Assembly (NCBI RefSeq): GCF_029767755.1
Contig: NZ_JARUQS010000001.1
Span: 372,001 to 436,000 of the forward strand
Length of the DNA: 64,000 nucleotides
Reading direction: 5' to 3'
From: Thiomicrorhabdus sp. zzn3
Lineage (GTDB): Bacteria; Pseudomonadota; Gammaproteobacteria; Thiomicrospirales; Thiomicrospiraceae
Shown here: positions 28,336 through 38,325 of the stretch, in pieces
How positions within the stretch are numbered: the first letter of the stretch is position 1
Layout of the letters: every line of letters starts with the position of its first letter
Notes under the pieces: generated by a model
What the model was told of the DNA's origin: nothing
What the model saw: only the letters and a program-made list of their open reading frames with translations
Databases searched by the model: none
Position numbers and translations under genes: made by a program

Positions 28336-29145
28336 ATGTCGTCTGATAAGTTGATTGAAATTCAGAATCTGAGCTTTTCCAGAGGAAGTCGTAAGATTTT
28401 CGATCAGCTTGACTTGGTGATTCCTAAAGGCAAGGTGACTGCGATTATGGGGCCCAGCGGTACAGGTAAAACCACGCTGCTGAAACTGATTGCCGGCCAA
28501 ATTAAGCCGGATAGCGGGCGTATATTGGTTGAAGGCGAGGATGTCCATAAGTTAAAACGCTCGCGCTTATATGCGCTTCGCAAGAAAATGGGGATGCTGT
28601 TCCAGAGCGGCGCCTTGCTGACAGATTTAAGTGTGTTTGATAATGTCGCCTTCCCTCTTCGAGAGCATACCAAACTTCCCGAATCTTTAATTTATCCCCT
28701 GGTTTTGATGAAGCTGCAGGCGGTTGGTCTCAAGGGCGCAAGAGATTTGATGCCTTCCGAACTTTCCGGGGGCATGTCGCGCCGAGTGGCATTGGCTAGA
28801 GCCATCTCCCTGGACCCGGAAATGATTTTTTACGATGAGCCTTTTGTCGGTCAGGACCCGATTACTATGGGGGTGCTGGTAGAGTTGATTCGCAAACTTA
28901 ATGATAGTTTGGGTATTTCCAGTGTCGTGGTATCTCACGATGTGCATGAGGTGCTTTCCATAGCGGATCATGTTTGCGTGTTGTCGGAAGGGCGTATCAT
29001 CGTGCAGGGCAGTAAAGATGAGGTGCTGAACTCGGGTTCTGAGTACGCTCAACAGTTTTTGCAAGGGTTGCCGGATGGGCCGGTGCCTTTTCATTATTCT
29101 TCTGAAGGTTATCTCGAGGCCTTGCGCCCAAAAGGTAAAAAGTGA
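28336..29145 (+). CDS. mlaF: Phospholipid transport ABC ATPase MlaF
   Basis: Cytoplasmic ATPase of the MlaFEDB complex that moves phospholipids between the inner membrane and the periplasmic carrier MlaC, keeping outer-membrane asymmetry. The 269 residues contain Walker A GPSGTGKTT (about 36-44), signature LSGGMSRRVALARAI, Walker B MIFYDEPFVGQDP and His in VVSHDVHE. It is the first gene of the operon; an octamer copy (28242) lies upstream. Confidence 0.97.
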   Translation: MSSDKLIEIQNLSFSRGSRKIFDQLDLVIPKGKVTAIMGPSGTGKTTLLKLIAGQIKPDSGRILVEGEDVHKLKRSRLYALRKKMGMLFQSGALLTDLSVFDNVAFPLREHTKLPESLIYPLVLMKLQAVGLKGARDLMPSELSGGMSRRVALARAISLDPEMIFYDEPFVGQDPITMGVLVELIRKLNDSLGISSVVVSHDVHEVLSIADHVCVLSEGRIIVQGSKDEVLNSGSEYAQQFLQGLPDGPVPFHYSSEGYLEALRPKGKK

Positions 29146-29930
29146 TGCAGGGTATATTGAATAAGCTGACCTATTTGGGGCGTTTTGCGCTTGATGTGCT
29201 CTCCGGGCTGGGCCGTATGGCGTTTTTCTTCGTGTCGATTCTGCCTGCGATTCCGAATGCGTTTGTGCGCCTGGAACTGTTGGTCAAACAGGTGTATGTG
29301 GCAGGGGTCTTGTCTTTACCGATTATTCTCACCGCTGGGCTGTTTGTGGGCATGGTTTTGAGCCTCCAGGGGTATAATATTCTTGTTGATTTCAACTCCG
29401 AAGAAGCCGTGGGAACCATGACAGCGCTGTCGCTTTTACGTGAGTTGGGGCCCGTGGTGGCGGCTCTGTTGTTTGCCGGACGAGCGGGATCGGCTTTAAC
29501 GGCCGAAATCGGCCTTATGCGCTCGACTGAACAAATATCGGCTCTGGAAATGATGGCCGTCGATCCACTTAAGTTTATTTATGCGCCACGTTTTACCGCC
29601 GCTTTAATTGCGTTGCCGATGCTTTCGTTGTTGTTTATTGCGATGGGGGTTCTGGGCGGTTACCTGGTTGGCGTTGGTTGGTTAGGTGTGGATGAAGGGG
29701 CTTACTGGGCACAGATGCAGGATTCAGTTGATTGGCAGGATGATGTGGTTAACGGCATTATTAAATCCGTCGCCTTTGCCGTATTGATCGCAGTCATTTC
29801 GCTGTTTCAGGGGTTTGATGCGATACCGACTTCGGAGGGTGTGAGTAATGCGACGACCAGAACCGTGGTGCACTCCTCGTTAGGCGTTCTTGGCTTGGAT
29901 TTTATTCTGACAACTTTAATGTTCAGTTAA
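29145..29930 (+). CDS. mlaE: Phospholipid transport permease MlaE
   Basis: Integral-membrane permease of the Mla ABC complex. The 261 residues have five to six helices and the MlaE signature LRELGPVVAALLFAGRAGSALTAEIG, shortened here by reference to LLRELGPVVAALLFAG. ATG 29145 overlaps the mlaF stop (TGATG); a GTG three bases earlier is an alternative start. Translation is coupled to mlaF. Confidence 0.96.
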   Translation: MQGILNKLTYLGRFALDVLSGLGRMAFFFVSILPAIPNAFVRLELLVKQVYVAGVLSLPIILTAGLFVGMVLSLQGYNILVDFNSEEAVGTMTALSLLRELGPVVAALLFAGRAGSALTAEIGLMRSTEQISALEMMAVDPLKFIYAPRFTAALIALPMLSLLFIAMGVLGGYLVGVGWLGVDEGAYWAQMQDSVDWQDDVVNGIIKSVAFAVLIAVISLFQGFDAIPTSEGVSNATTRTVVHSSLGVLGLDFILTTLMFS

Positions 29931-29986
29931 GGTTTCGCAAACCCAAAGCGGGTAAAATGATTTTATAACGGTTAAGGAATGAAGAT

Positions 29987-30451
29987 ATGAAAAGACAACT
30001 TAAAGTCGAAATCTGGGTAGGGGCCTTTGTGTTAATGACCTTGGTTTCACTGGCGGTCATTGCTTTTCAGGTCAGTAACTTTAATAGCTGGAAAGATAAA
30101 CCCAGTTATCAGGTTTCTGCGTTGTTCAACAATATCGGCGGTTTAAAGGTGCGCGCTCCCGTCAAGATCAGCGGCGTAGTGGTGGGACGCGTGGTCGATA
30201 TCAGTGTCGACCCGAAAACTTATCAGGCTAAAGTCGTGATGAGTATTTATAACGAATACAATGACCTGCCGATCGACACGTCGGGTTCGATTTTAACTTC
30301 GGGGTTATTGGGGGATCAATATATTGGTTTGGTCATCGGGGCGGATGAAGAGGTCTTAAAAGACGGGGATCAGTTGGATCTCACCCAGTCGGCCTTGGTG
30401 TTAGAGGATTTGATCGGTCAGTTCCTGGTCAAGTTCAGTGAAGGAGATTGA
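29987..30451 (+). CDS. mlaD: Phospholipid-binding MCE protein MlaD
   Basis: Forms a membrane-anchored hexameric ring that channels lipids. The 154 residues show one N-terminal helix (about 9-27) and an MCE domain (about 37-120) with GLKVRAPVKISGVVVGRV. Length and order fit the family. AAGGA precedes the ATG. Confidence 0.95.
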   Translation: MKRQLKVEIWVGAFVLMTLVSLAVIAFQVSNFNSWKDKPSYQVSALFNNIGGLKVRAPVKISGVVVGRVVDISVDPKTYQAKVVMSIYNEYNDLPIDTSGSILTSGLLGDQYIGLVIGADEEVLKDGDQLDLTQSALVLEDLIGQFLVKFSEGD

Positions 30452-30453
30452 AA

Positions 30454-31092
30454 ATGTTGAGCAAAAAATTGCGCGTGTGGCTGATTGGTTTGAGTTTGAT
30501 ATTGACGGGGGGGGGTGCTAACGCTCAGGAAACGACGATTTCTCAAGATAATCCCGAAGTGATGATTGCTCAGTTATCCGAGACGGTGATGAATGCACTC
30601 AACGAGCAACGCGAAGAGTTGGAAGGGAATCCGCAAAAAATTAAAGCCTTTGCTCAGCATTATGTATTGCCGTATGTGGATACCCCTAAAATGGCGCGTT
30701 ATGTCATGGGAAGATATTGGCGTACGACGACACAGGAACAGCAAAATGCATTTGTTGAAGAGTTTACGACGACGTTGTTGCGCTCTTATTCGCAAAGTCT
30801 GCTGAAACTGAAAATCACTCAAGTCGCAGTAAAACCGCAAGTTGAGGAGAAGCCCGGACGGGTCACGGTGCCTTCTGAAGTCACTCAAGCGGATGGGAAT
30901 AAAACGGATGTGATTTATCGTGCGTATCTGGATAAAAAACAGAACAAGTGGATGGTGTACGATGTGACGGTTGAAGGTGTCAGTATGCTTTTGAGTTACC
31001 GTAAAACCTATGATTCTGAATTTTCCAAAGTCGGTGTCGATCAAGTGATCGCGACGATGAAAGAAAAAAATAAAGAGTTTAATGGGGCTTAA
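30454..31092 (+). CDS. mlaC: Periplasmic phospholipid carrier MlaC
   Basis: Soluble carrier between MlaFEDB and the outer-membrane MlaA complex. The 212 residues have a signal peptide (1-24, ending ANA before QETT) and the Tgt2/MlaC fold with VDTPKMARYVMGRYWR and WMVYDVTVEGVSML. ATG 30454 was chosen because AAGGAG sits 7 nt before it; a TTG two codons earlier is in frame. Confidence 0.94.
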   Translation: MLSKKLRVWLIGLSLILTGGGANAQETTISQDNPEVMIAQLSETVMNALNEQREELEGNPQKIKAFAQHYVLPYVDTPKMARYVMGRYWRTTTQEQQNAFVEEFTTTLLRSYSQSLLKLKITQVAVKPQVEEKPGRVTVPSEVTQADGNKTDVIYRAYLDKKQNKWMVYDVTVEGVSMLLSYRKTYDSEFSKVGVDQVIATMKEKNKEFNGA

Positions 31093-31391
31093 TGGTGGTT
31101 AAAGCGGCAGAGGAAAATCAAAGTCTGCATTGGTTGAGTGAAACCAGTCTGGCGCTTCCCGGTGTGGTGACCGTCAAAACGGTTCCCACGCTGTTACGGC
31201 AGTTCGAAAAACAGCCGGGAAAAGTTGAGATGGTGGACTGTACAGCAGTGCATCAGGCGGACAGTTCGGCTTTAGCATTATTGCTTTCTTGGCAATCCCA
31301 GCTGGACCAACCCCTTAAAATCAAAGGATTGCCCGAGCAGCTGCAAACGCTGCTTCATCTCTATGATCTTGAATCGGTTCTGGTCATCTGA
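31092..31391 (+). CDS. mlaB: STAS-domain protein MlaB
   Basis: Small cytoplasmic STAS protein that binds MlaF and is needed for transporter activity. The 99 residues include VEMVDCTAVHQADSSALALLL, cited here as the DCTAVHQADSSAL core, which is the family's typical helix-loop. The start overlaps the mlaC stop by 1 nt (TAATG). Confidence 0.9.
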   Translation: MVVKAAEENQSLHWLSETSLALPGVVTVKTVPTLLRQFEKQPGKVEMVDCTAVHQADSSALALLLSWQSQLDQPLKIKGLPEQLQTLLHLYDLESVLVI

Positions 31392-31479
31392 GCTGTTCTC
31401 ATCATCTGTTTGGCGCTGTATCAAGCGCCAAAAATAACATTCTAAAATTTCGGATTGAAAACTAAGGTAAATAAGCAGT

Positions 31480-32397
31480 ATGTCATCTGCGGTAAAGTTT
31501 GAACAAGTCACCAAACAGTACGGTGATTTTGAAGCGCTTAAAGGCATTTCGTTTGACGTGGAAGAAGGAGCTTTTTTTGGCCTTCTTGGACCGAACGGTG
31601 CCGGCAAGTCGACGCTGATTAATGCGATGTCGGGATTGTTGGTGCCGTCAAGCGGTCAAATTCGAGTACACGGTTGTGATGTCATTAAGGATTATCGCCA
31701 AACCCGTCGATTGTTGGGGCTGGTGCCTCAGGAGTTGATTTCCGACCCTTTCTTTTCTATCCGTCAGCTGCTTGAGTTGCAGTCGGGGTATTTCGGTTTG
31801 AAAGGCAAACAGCAGAAGGCGTGGATTGATGAACTTCTGCATCGCCTGGCCTTGGTCGATAAAGCGGATGCCATTACCAACCAGCTTTCAGGTGGCATGA
31901 AACGTCGCGTTCTGATTGCCATGGCGTTGGTGCATAAGCCTAAGGTGCTGGTGCTGGATGAGCCAACGGCAGGCGTTGATGTTGATCTAAGGCATACGCT
32001 TTGGGAGTTCACCAAAGAGCTGCACCAGCAGGGACATACGATTATTTTGACCACGCATTATCTGGAAGAGGCGGAAGCGCTGTGTGAAAAGGTCGCGATC
32101 ATGCAAAAAGGCGAAGTCAAAGCGCTGGATACGACGAGTCAGTTGCTGGCGAGCCATCCTTTCCGCTATGTACGCGTTTCTTTTGAAGAGGCTAATCCGG
32201 ATTTGAATGAGGCGTTGGCATCTCGTTTGGTCGAAAGTGACGCTTCCGGCCATTTGTTTAAGGTGGAAAAAGAGCAGACGATGTCCGAGATGTTGGGCAT
32301 GATTCATAGCAGTGGCCTGCAGGTAAAAGATATCCGCAGTCGGGATGCCACGTTGGAAGAGGTCTTTATGCAGTTAACAGGAGCGGCTCAGGCATGA
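31480..32397 (+). CDS. ABC exporter ATPase (YadG-like)
   Basis: ATPase of a DrrA/YadG-type ABC-2 exporter, 305 residues. Walker A GPNGAGKST (about 36-44), signature LSGGMKRRVLIAMAL, Walker B VLVLDEPTAGVDVD, then a C-terminal extension (about 225-305) typical of this class. Its permease overlaps it by 4 nt. The pair interrupts the common mlaB-ibaG-murA order. Substrate unknown; position suggests an envelope role, but that is inference. Confidence 0.9.
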   Translation: MSSAVKFEQVTKQYGDFEALKGISFDVEEGAFFGLLGPNGAGKSTLINAMSGLLVPSSGQIRVHGCDVIKDYRQTRRLLGLVPQELISDPFFSIRQLLELQSGYFGLKGKQQKAWIDELLHRLALVDKADAITNQLSGGMKRRVLIAMALVHKPKVLVLDEPTAGVDVDLRHTLWEFTKELHQQGHTIILTTHYLEEAEALCEKVAIMQKGEVKALDTTSQLLASHPFRYVRVSFEEANPDLNEALASRLVESDASGHLFKVEKEQTMSEMLGMIHSSGLQVKDIRSRDATLEEVFMQLTGAAQA

Positions 32398-33164
32398 TGG
32401 AGTTTAATTTTGCTGGGGCTTGGGCTCTGTTTGTTAAAGAGGTTCGACGCTTTTATTCGGTGGCGGTGCAGACGATTTTTGCGCCGGTGGTTTCAACCCT
32501 GTTGTACCTGTTAGTATTCGGTCAGGTGATCGACACCCAGATTGAGGTATTTAGTGGTCTGAATTACAGCCAGTTTTTAATACCGGGGTTGGTGATGATG
32601 GCGATTTTGCAAAACGCGTTTGCCAATACTTCATCCAGCTTGATCCAATCGAAAATGCACGGCAATTTGACATTTGCCTTATTAAGTCCGATCTCGCCGC
32701 TGGAATTTTACCTGGCGTTCATCGCTGCATCCGTGATTCGCGGTCTGGCAGTGGGAATTGGTATTTTAGTCGTAGGCAGCATCGGCTTTGACCTGGCGTT
32801 TAATGCGCCGGGGTGGGTTTTGCTGTTTGCCGTACTCAGCGCGGCGATGATGGGCGGGCTGGGCATGCTGGCCGGTATTTTGTCGGATAAATATGATCAT
32901 CTGGCCGCGTTTCAGAACTTTATCATTATGCCTTTGACTTTTTTAAGCGGCGTGTTTTATTCGATTCATGCGTTGCCGGAGATTTGGCAAACCGTTTCTC
33001 ACTTTAATCCGTTCTTTTATATGGTAGATGGTTTCCGTTATGGTTTCTTCAAACAGTCTGACGTATCGGCGGGGTTAAGTTTGGTGGTTACCGTCGGGTT
33101 CTTGCTGTTGATAACCGCGATTAATCTGATTTTATTGAATAAAGGCGTTAAAATACGCAAATAA
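32394..33164 (+). CDS. ABC-2 type exporter permease (YadH-like)
   Basis: Six-helix permease of 256 residues with NYSQFLIPGLVMMAILQNAF and FLSGVFYSIHALPEIW, both typical of the ABC-2 family. Starts within the last codons of the ATPase gene (ATGA); a second ATG directly follows. AGGAG lies about 10 nt before. Confidence 0.92.
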   Translation: MMEFNFAGAWALFVKEVRRFYSVAVQTIFAPVVSTLLYLLVFGQVIDTQIEVFSGLNYSQFLIPGLVMMAILQNAFANTSSSLIQSKMHGNLTFALLSPISPLEFYLAFIAASVIRGLAVGIGILVVGSIGFDLAFNAPGWVLLFAVLSAAMMGGLGMLAGILSDKYDHLAAFQNFIIMPLTFLSGVFYSIHALPEIWQTVSHFNPFFYMVDGFRYGFFKQSDVSAGLSLVVTVGFLLLITAINLILLNKGVKIRK

Positions 33165-33189
33165 TTTTTAATAGGTCAAGATGTAACAG

Positions 33190-33408
33190 ATGTCTCCAGA
33201 TAAGATTAAAGAAATGATTCAGGCGGCGATTTCTGACGCGCAAGTGGAAATGTCAGGAGCGGATTGCAATTTTTCGGTCGTGGTCACCAGTTCCGAATTT
33301 GAAGGTAAAAGCCCGCTTCAGCGCCATAGAATGGTGAATGATATCTTTAAAACTCAATTTGAGAGCGGAGAGCTGCACGCTCTGTCGATTAAGACCCTTG
33401 TGAAATAA
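33190..33408 (+). CDS. ibaG: BolA-family protein IbaG
   Basis: Small (72-residue) BolA-like protein. Relatives bind monothiol glutaredoxins and iron-sulfur clusters and affect envelope and acid stress. The core reads SPLQRHRMVNDIF, with a conserved His, and a C-terminal ALSIKTL strand. Position directly before murA is conserved in gammaproteobacteria. Confidence 0.93.
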   Translation: MSPDKIKEMIQAAISDAQVEMSGADCNFSVVVTSSEFEGKSPLQRHRMVNDIFKTQFESGELHALSIKTLVK

Positions 33409-33437
33409 AGTTAGCGCAGATTGAGTTTAAGACGTAA

Positions 33438-34703
<1,266 letters not shown>

Positions 34704-34750
34704 ATTGCGTCTAAAAACGAATTTTAATTTTTAAGTGATTGATGTAGATT

Positions 34751-35392
34751 ATGAAACAGCCTTTAACCATTGCACTTTCAAAAGGGCGCATTTATAAAGA
34801 CACTGTGCCTTTACTGGAAGCCGCCGGGATTGAACCGCTGGAAGATCCTAGTAAAAGTCGTAAATTGATTATCCCGACAAACCACGATAATGTGCGCTTG
34901 TTGATTGTCCGTGCAACCGATGCGCCGACGTATGTGGCCCATGGCGCAGCGGATATCGGTGTGGCCGGTAAAGATGTGTTGATGGAAGCGCCTGCGGACA
35001 ACCTGTATGAGCTTCTGGATTTGCAGATCGCTAAGTGTAAATTGATGGTAGCCGGTCCCGAAGTTGAAAAACCGCACGGCCATCGCCTCAAGATTGCGAC
35101 CAAATATCTTAAATCCGCTCAGGCCTATTATGCCGAGAAAGGTGAGCAGGTCGATTTGATCAAATTGTACGGTTCCATGGAGATCGCGCCGTTGATTGAT
35201 CTGGCGGATCGTATTGTGGATTTGGTGGATACGGGAAATACCTTGCGTGCCAATGGATTGGTTCCGCTGGAGCATATCGCCGATATCAGTTCGCGTTTGA
35301 TCGTGAATCAGCATGCATACAAAACTAAATTTGAACAGATTAATGAAATTGTTAAACAATTCCAAACAGTGATAGAGAAACAAAATGCTTAA
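34751..35392 (+). CDS. hisG: ATP phosphoribosyltransferase, short form (HisG)
   Basis: First enzyme of histidine synthesis. The 213 residues include [13 protein letters not shown] at the N-terminus, [13 protein letters not shown], and the PRPP loop [14 protein letters not shown]. The protein lacks the roughly 80-residue C-terminal regulatory domain of the long form, so it should need HisZ for activity and feedback control; hisZ is not in this window. It overlaps hisD by 8 nt. Confidence 0.97.
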   Translation: MKQPLTIALSKGRIYKDTVPLLEAAGIEPLEDPSKSRKLIIPTNHDNVRLLIVRATDAPTYVAHGAADIGVAGKDVLMEAPADNLYELLDLQIAKCKLMVAGPEVEKPHGHRLKIATKYLKSAQAYYAEKGEQVDLIKLYGSMEIAPLIDLADRIVDLVDTGNTLRANGLVPLEHIADISSRLIVNQHAYKTKFEQINEIVKQFQTVIEKQNA

Positions 35393-36686
35393 TATTCGTC
35401 GTTTATCTGCTAACGCAGCAGGCTTTAGAGAAGAGTTGGATCAATTGTTGGCGTGGGAAACGGTATCGAACCAGTCGGTCAATGATATCGTCAACGAAGT
35501 CTGCGCACGCGTTCGTAACGAAGGTGATGCAGCTCTGTTGGAGTACACCGCCAAATTTGACCGTTTGTCGCTAAATTCCGCTGCGGAATTGGAAATCTCT
35601 CAAGAACGTTTACAACAAGCGTTGCAAGCGATTCCAGCCGATCAGCGCGAGTCACTGGAAATTTCTGCAGAGCGTGTGCGTGCCTACCATGAGCGCCAAA
35701 TTCAAGAGTCTTGGACTTACGAAGAAGCCGACGGCACCATGTTGGGACAGCAGGTTACACCTTTGGATTCGGTGGGCCTCTATGTTCCGGGCGGAAAGGC
35801 GGCTTATCCATCATCCGTCATCATGAACGCGATTCCAGCGAAAGTGGCGGGCGTTGAAAAATTGATTATGGTGGTGCCGACCCCGGACGGTGAGGTGAAC
35901 GAAATGGTGTTGGCGGCTGCCGCGATCTGCGGTGTAGATCGAGTATTCACGCTTGGCGGTGCGCAAGCGGTTGCCGCTTTGGCGTACGGTACGGAAACCG
36001 TGCCGGCCGTGGATAAGATTGTCGGTCCGGGTAACATCTTTGTGGCGACAGCCAAGCGTTTGGTGTTCGGAACCGTCGGTATTGATATGATCGCCGGGCC
36101 GTCGGAAATTTTGGTGTACTGCGACGGTAAAACCGATCCGGATTGGATTGCAGTGGATCTGTTCTCGCAAGCGGAGCACGATGAAGACGCGCAAGCGATT
36201 TTGGTGACGCAAGATGCGGAGTTTGCCGAAAAAGTCTATGAAAGCATGAACAAGCTGTTGCCGACCATGCCGCGTCAGGAAATTATCCGTAAGGCTTTAG
36301 ACGATCGCGGTGCGATTATTGTGGTCGATAATGAAGAGCAGGCGGTGGAGATGATTAACCTCATCGCACCGGAGCACTTGGAGTTGTCCGTGGATGACCC
36401 TAAAGCGTTGTTGCCGAAGATCCGTCACGCGGGCGCCATCTTTATGGGTCGCTATACGGCCGAGGCGCTTGGTGATTACTGCGCCGGGCCTAACCACGTA
36501 TTGCCGACTTCACGTACCGCGCGTTTCTCGTCACCGTTGGGCGTGTATGACTTCCAGAAGCGTTCCAGCCTGATTATGGTTTCTGAAGAGGGCGCTAACA
36601 CGCTTGGTAAGGTGGCCGGTATTCTAGCCGACGGTGAAGGTTTGCAAGCACACGCGGCTTCGGCACGTTACCGTGTAAAAGGGTGA
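35385..36686 (+). CDS. hisD: Histidinol dehydrogenase HisD
   Basis: Zinc enzyme for the last two oxidations of histidine synthesis. The 433 residues show [44 protein letters not shown] and APEHLEL, all family markers with zinc ligands Gln/His and catalytic Glu-His. Followed by a strong terminator. Confidence 0.98.
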   Translation: MLNIRRLSANAAGFREELDQLLAWETVSNQSVNDIVNEVCARVRNEGDAALLEYTAKFDRLSLNSAAELEISQERLQQALQAIPADQRESLEISAERVRAYHERQIQESWTYEEADGTMLGQQVTPLDSVGLYVPGGKAAYPSSVIMNAIPAKVAGVEKLIMVVPTPDGEVNEMVLAAAAICGVDRVFTLGGAQAVAALAYGTETVPAVDKIVGPGNIFVATAKRLVFGTVGIDMIAGPSEILVYCDGKTDPDWIAVDLFSQAEHDEDAQAILVTQDAEFAEKVYESMNKLLPTMPRQEIIRKALDDRGAIIVVDNEEQAVEMINLIAPEHLELSVDDPKALLPKIRHAGAIFMGRYTAEALGDYCAGPNHVLPTSRTARFSSPLGVYDFQKRSSLIMVSEEGANTLGKVAGILADGEGLQAHAASARYRVKG

Positions 36687-36714
36687 TTTGAGTAACCTCT
36701 TCAAATAAAGCTAT

Positions 36715-36748
36715 TTAAAAAAACCACCAATTTTGGTGGTTTTTTTTA
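36715..36748 (+). terminator. Terminator after hisD
   Basis: AAACCACCAA and TTGGTGGTTT with a TT centre, followed by eight T. Marks the end of the mla-mur-his gene run. An octamer copy (36774) follows. Confidence 0.9.
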
Positions 36749-36814
36749 GCCCGAAAAAGCGATTTAAACTCAGCAGGCCTGGTTTTGGGTGGTTTTAAAT
36801 GCAAGGAGTCAGTT

Positions 36815-37555
36815 ATGCAACGCGACGAGTTGGTTTCCTATCTGCAGACTTATTTACAGGTTGCGGACTATAAAGATTACGCGCCGAATGGACTTCAGGT
36901 CGAAGGCAAGCAAGAGATTAAAACGATTGTGACCGGCGTCACCGCGTGTCAAGCGCTGATTGACGAAGCGATTCGCCTGAATGCGGATGCAATCCTAGTG
37001 CATCACGGCTATTTCTGGAAAAGTGAGCCGGTTGAAATTGTCGGTTTTAAACAGAAGCGCATCAAATTGCTGTTGACGCACGACATTAATTTAATGGCCT
37101 ATCATTTACCTTTGGATGGCCACGCCGAACTGGGGAATAATGCCATGCTCGGCAAGCTTTGGAAGTTGCAAGATATTACCCCGCAACCCGGCCTGCTCAG
37201 ATTGGGCAAACTCAACAGGCCTGTTCAAATTGATGAGTTTGTTGAAACAGTTGAACGCTCTTTAAACCGGGCTCCGCTGCATTTGCCGGGCGGGCCGGAG
37301 CAAATTCAAACCGTGGCCTGGTGCAGCGGTGGTGCGCAAGGCTATATTGATCAGGCATTAGCTTGGGGAGCCGACCTGTATATCAGTGGGGAAGTTTCCG
37401 AACAGACCACCCATTTGGCCATGGAAGGAGGAATTCACTACCTGGCCGCTGGGCATCACGCTACGGAGCGACTCGGCATTAAGGCTTTGGGTGAGCATTT
37501 GGCGGATAAATTCGGCTTGAGTTGTCATTTTGTAGACATCCCCAATCCCGTCTGA
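36815..37555 (+). CDS. NIF3-family dinuclear metal protein (YbgI-like)
   Basis: NIF3/GTP cyclohydrolase I type 2 homologue, 246 residues. The metal-site motifs are ILVHHGYFW, THDINLMAYHLPLDGH and a C-terminal GHHATE. The biochemical role of the family is unsettled. ATG 36815 is fixed by AAGGAG 6 nt upstream, rejecting an in-frame start at 36785. An octamer copy (37216) encodes part of the variable middle. Confidence 0.92.
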   Translation: MQRDELVSYLQTYLQVADYKDYAPNGLQVEGKQEIKTIVTGVTACQALIDEAIRLNADAILVHHGYFWKSEPVEIVGFKQKRIKLLLTHDINLMAYHLPLDGHAELGNNAMLGKLWKLQDITPQPGLLRLGKLNRPVQIDEFVETVERSLNRAPLHLPGGPEQIQTVAWCSGGAQGYIDQALAWGADLYISGEVSEQTTHLAMEGGIHYLAAGHHATERLGIKALGEHLADKFGLSCHFVDIPNPV

Positions 37556-37707
37556 CAGGGCGAAAGCACTGTTCGTTACGTAATTAATCTATTGAATGAG
37601 ATGTTATAGATAGAATTTATTTCTGGTATCATAAGCAAACTCATTTAAGTTTAGAACCCGCTTAGGTAAAATATAGGGCCTTTGCTTGTGAATAATAGGA
37701 AGACAAT

Positions 37708-38325
37708 ATGTCGACAAAAGAACAAAAAAGCACAGGCGTTGACCTGCAACGTCGCAAAATCCTAACAGGAGCAACGGGCGTTGTCGGCGCCGCTGGAGCG
37801 ACCTTTTTGGCGGTCCCCTTTGTCAGCTCTTGGCAACCAAGTGAAAAAGCGAAAGCAGCCGGTGCGCCGGTGGATGTGGATGTCAGCAAACTGCAACCCG
37901 GTCAGATGTTAACTGTCTCTTGGCGCGGCAAGCCGGTATGGGTGGTTCGCCGTACTCCGGAAATGTTGGAGCGTTTAGAGTCATTAGACAAACAGTTGAG
38001 AGATCCGGCATCGCAAGAATCCATTCAGCCGAGCTATTGCCAGAACCCTTCACGAGCAATTAATAAAGAATATTTGGTAGTGGTTGGTATTTGTACCCAC
38101 TTGGGCTGCGCTCCTCTTTATCGTCCAGCGATCGGTTCGCCGGATGTGGGTGCGGATTGGCAGGGCGGTTTCTTCTGTCCATGCCATGGTTCACGTTTTG
38201 ATTTGGCCGGACGCGTGTTCCAATCGGTGCCTGCACCCACCAACCTGGAAATCCCGCCTCACCACTTTAAAACCGCGAACGTGATTCGTATCGGTGAAGA
38301 TCCACAAAAAGAGGGAGTTGCCTAA
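37708..38325 (+). CDS. petA: Ubiquinol-cytochrome c reductase Rieske iron-sulfur subunit
   Basis: Carries the [2Fe-2S] cluster that takes the first electron from ubiquinol in the bc1 complex. The 205 residues have a twin-Arg-like segment QRRKILTGA and one helix (about 20-37), then cluster ligands C129-T-H131 with C134 and C157-P-C159-H160. AGGAAG precedes the ATG. It overlaps petB by 1 nt. Confidence 0.97.
   Translation: MSTKEQKSTGVDLQRRKILTGATGVVGAAGATFLAVPFVSSWQPSEKAKAAGAPVDVDVSKLQPGQMLTVSWRGKPVWVVRRTPEMLERLESLDKQLRDPASQESIQPSYCQNPSRAINKEYLVVVGICTHLGCAPLYRPAIGSPDVGADWQGGFFCPCHGSRFDLAGRVFQSVPAPTNLEIPPHHFKTANVIRIGEDPQKEGVA

Noticed and set aside
37644-37672. TTTAAG-N17-TAAAAT before petA as promoter
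   Set aside because: The -35 match is too weak to list as a feature, though the -10 may be real.
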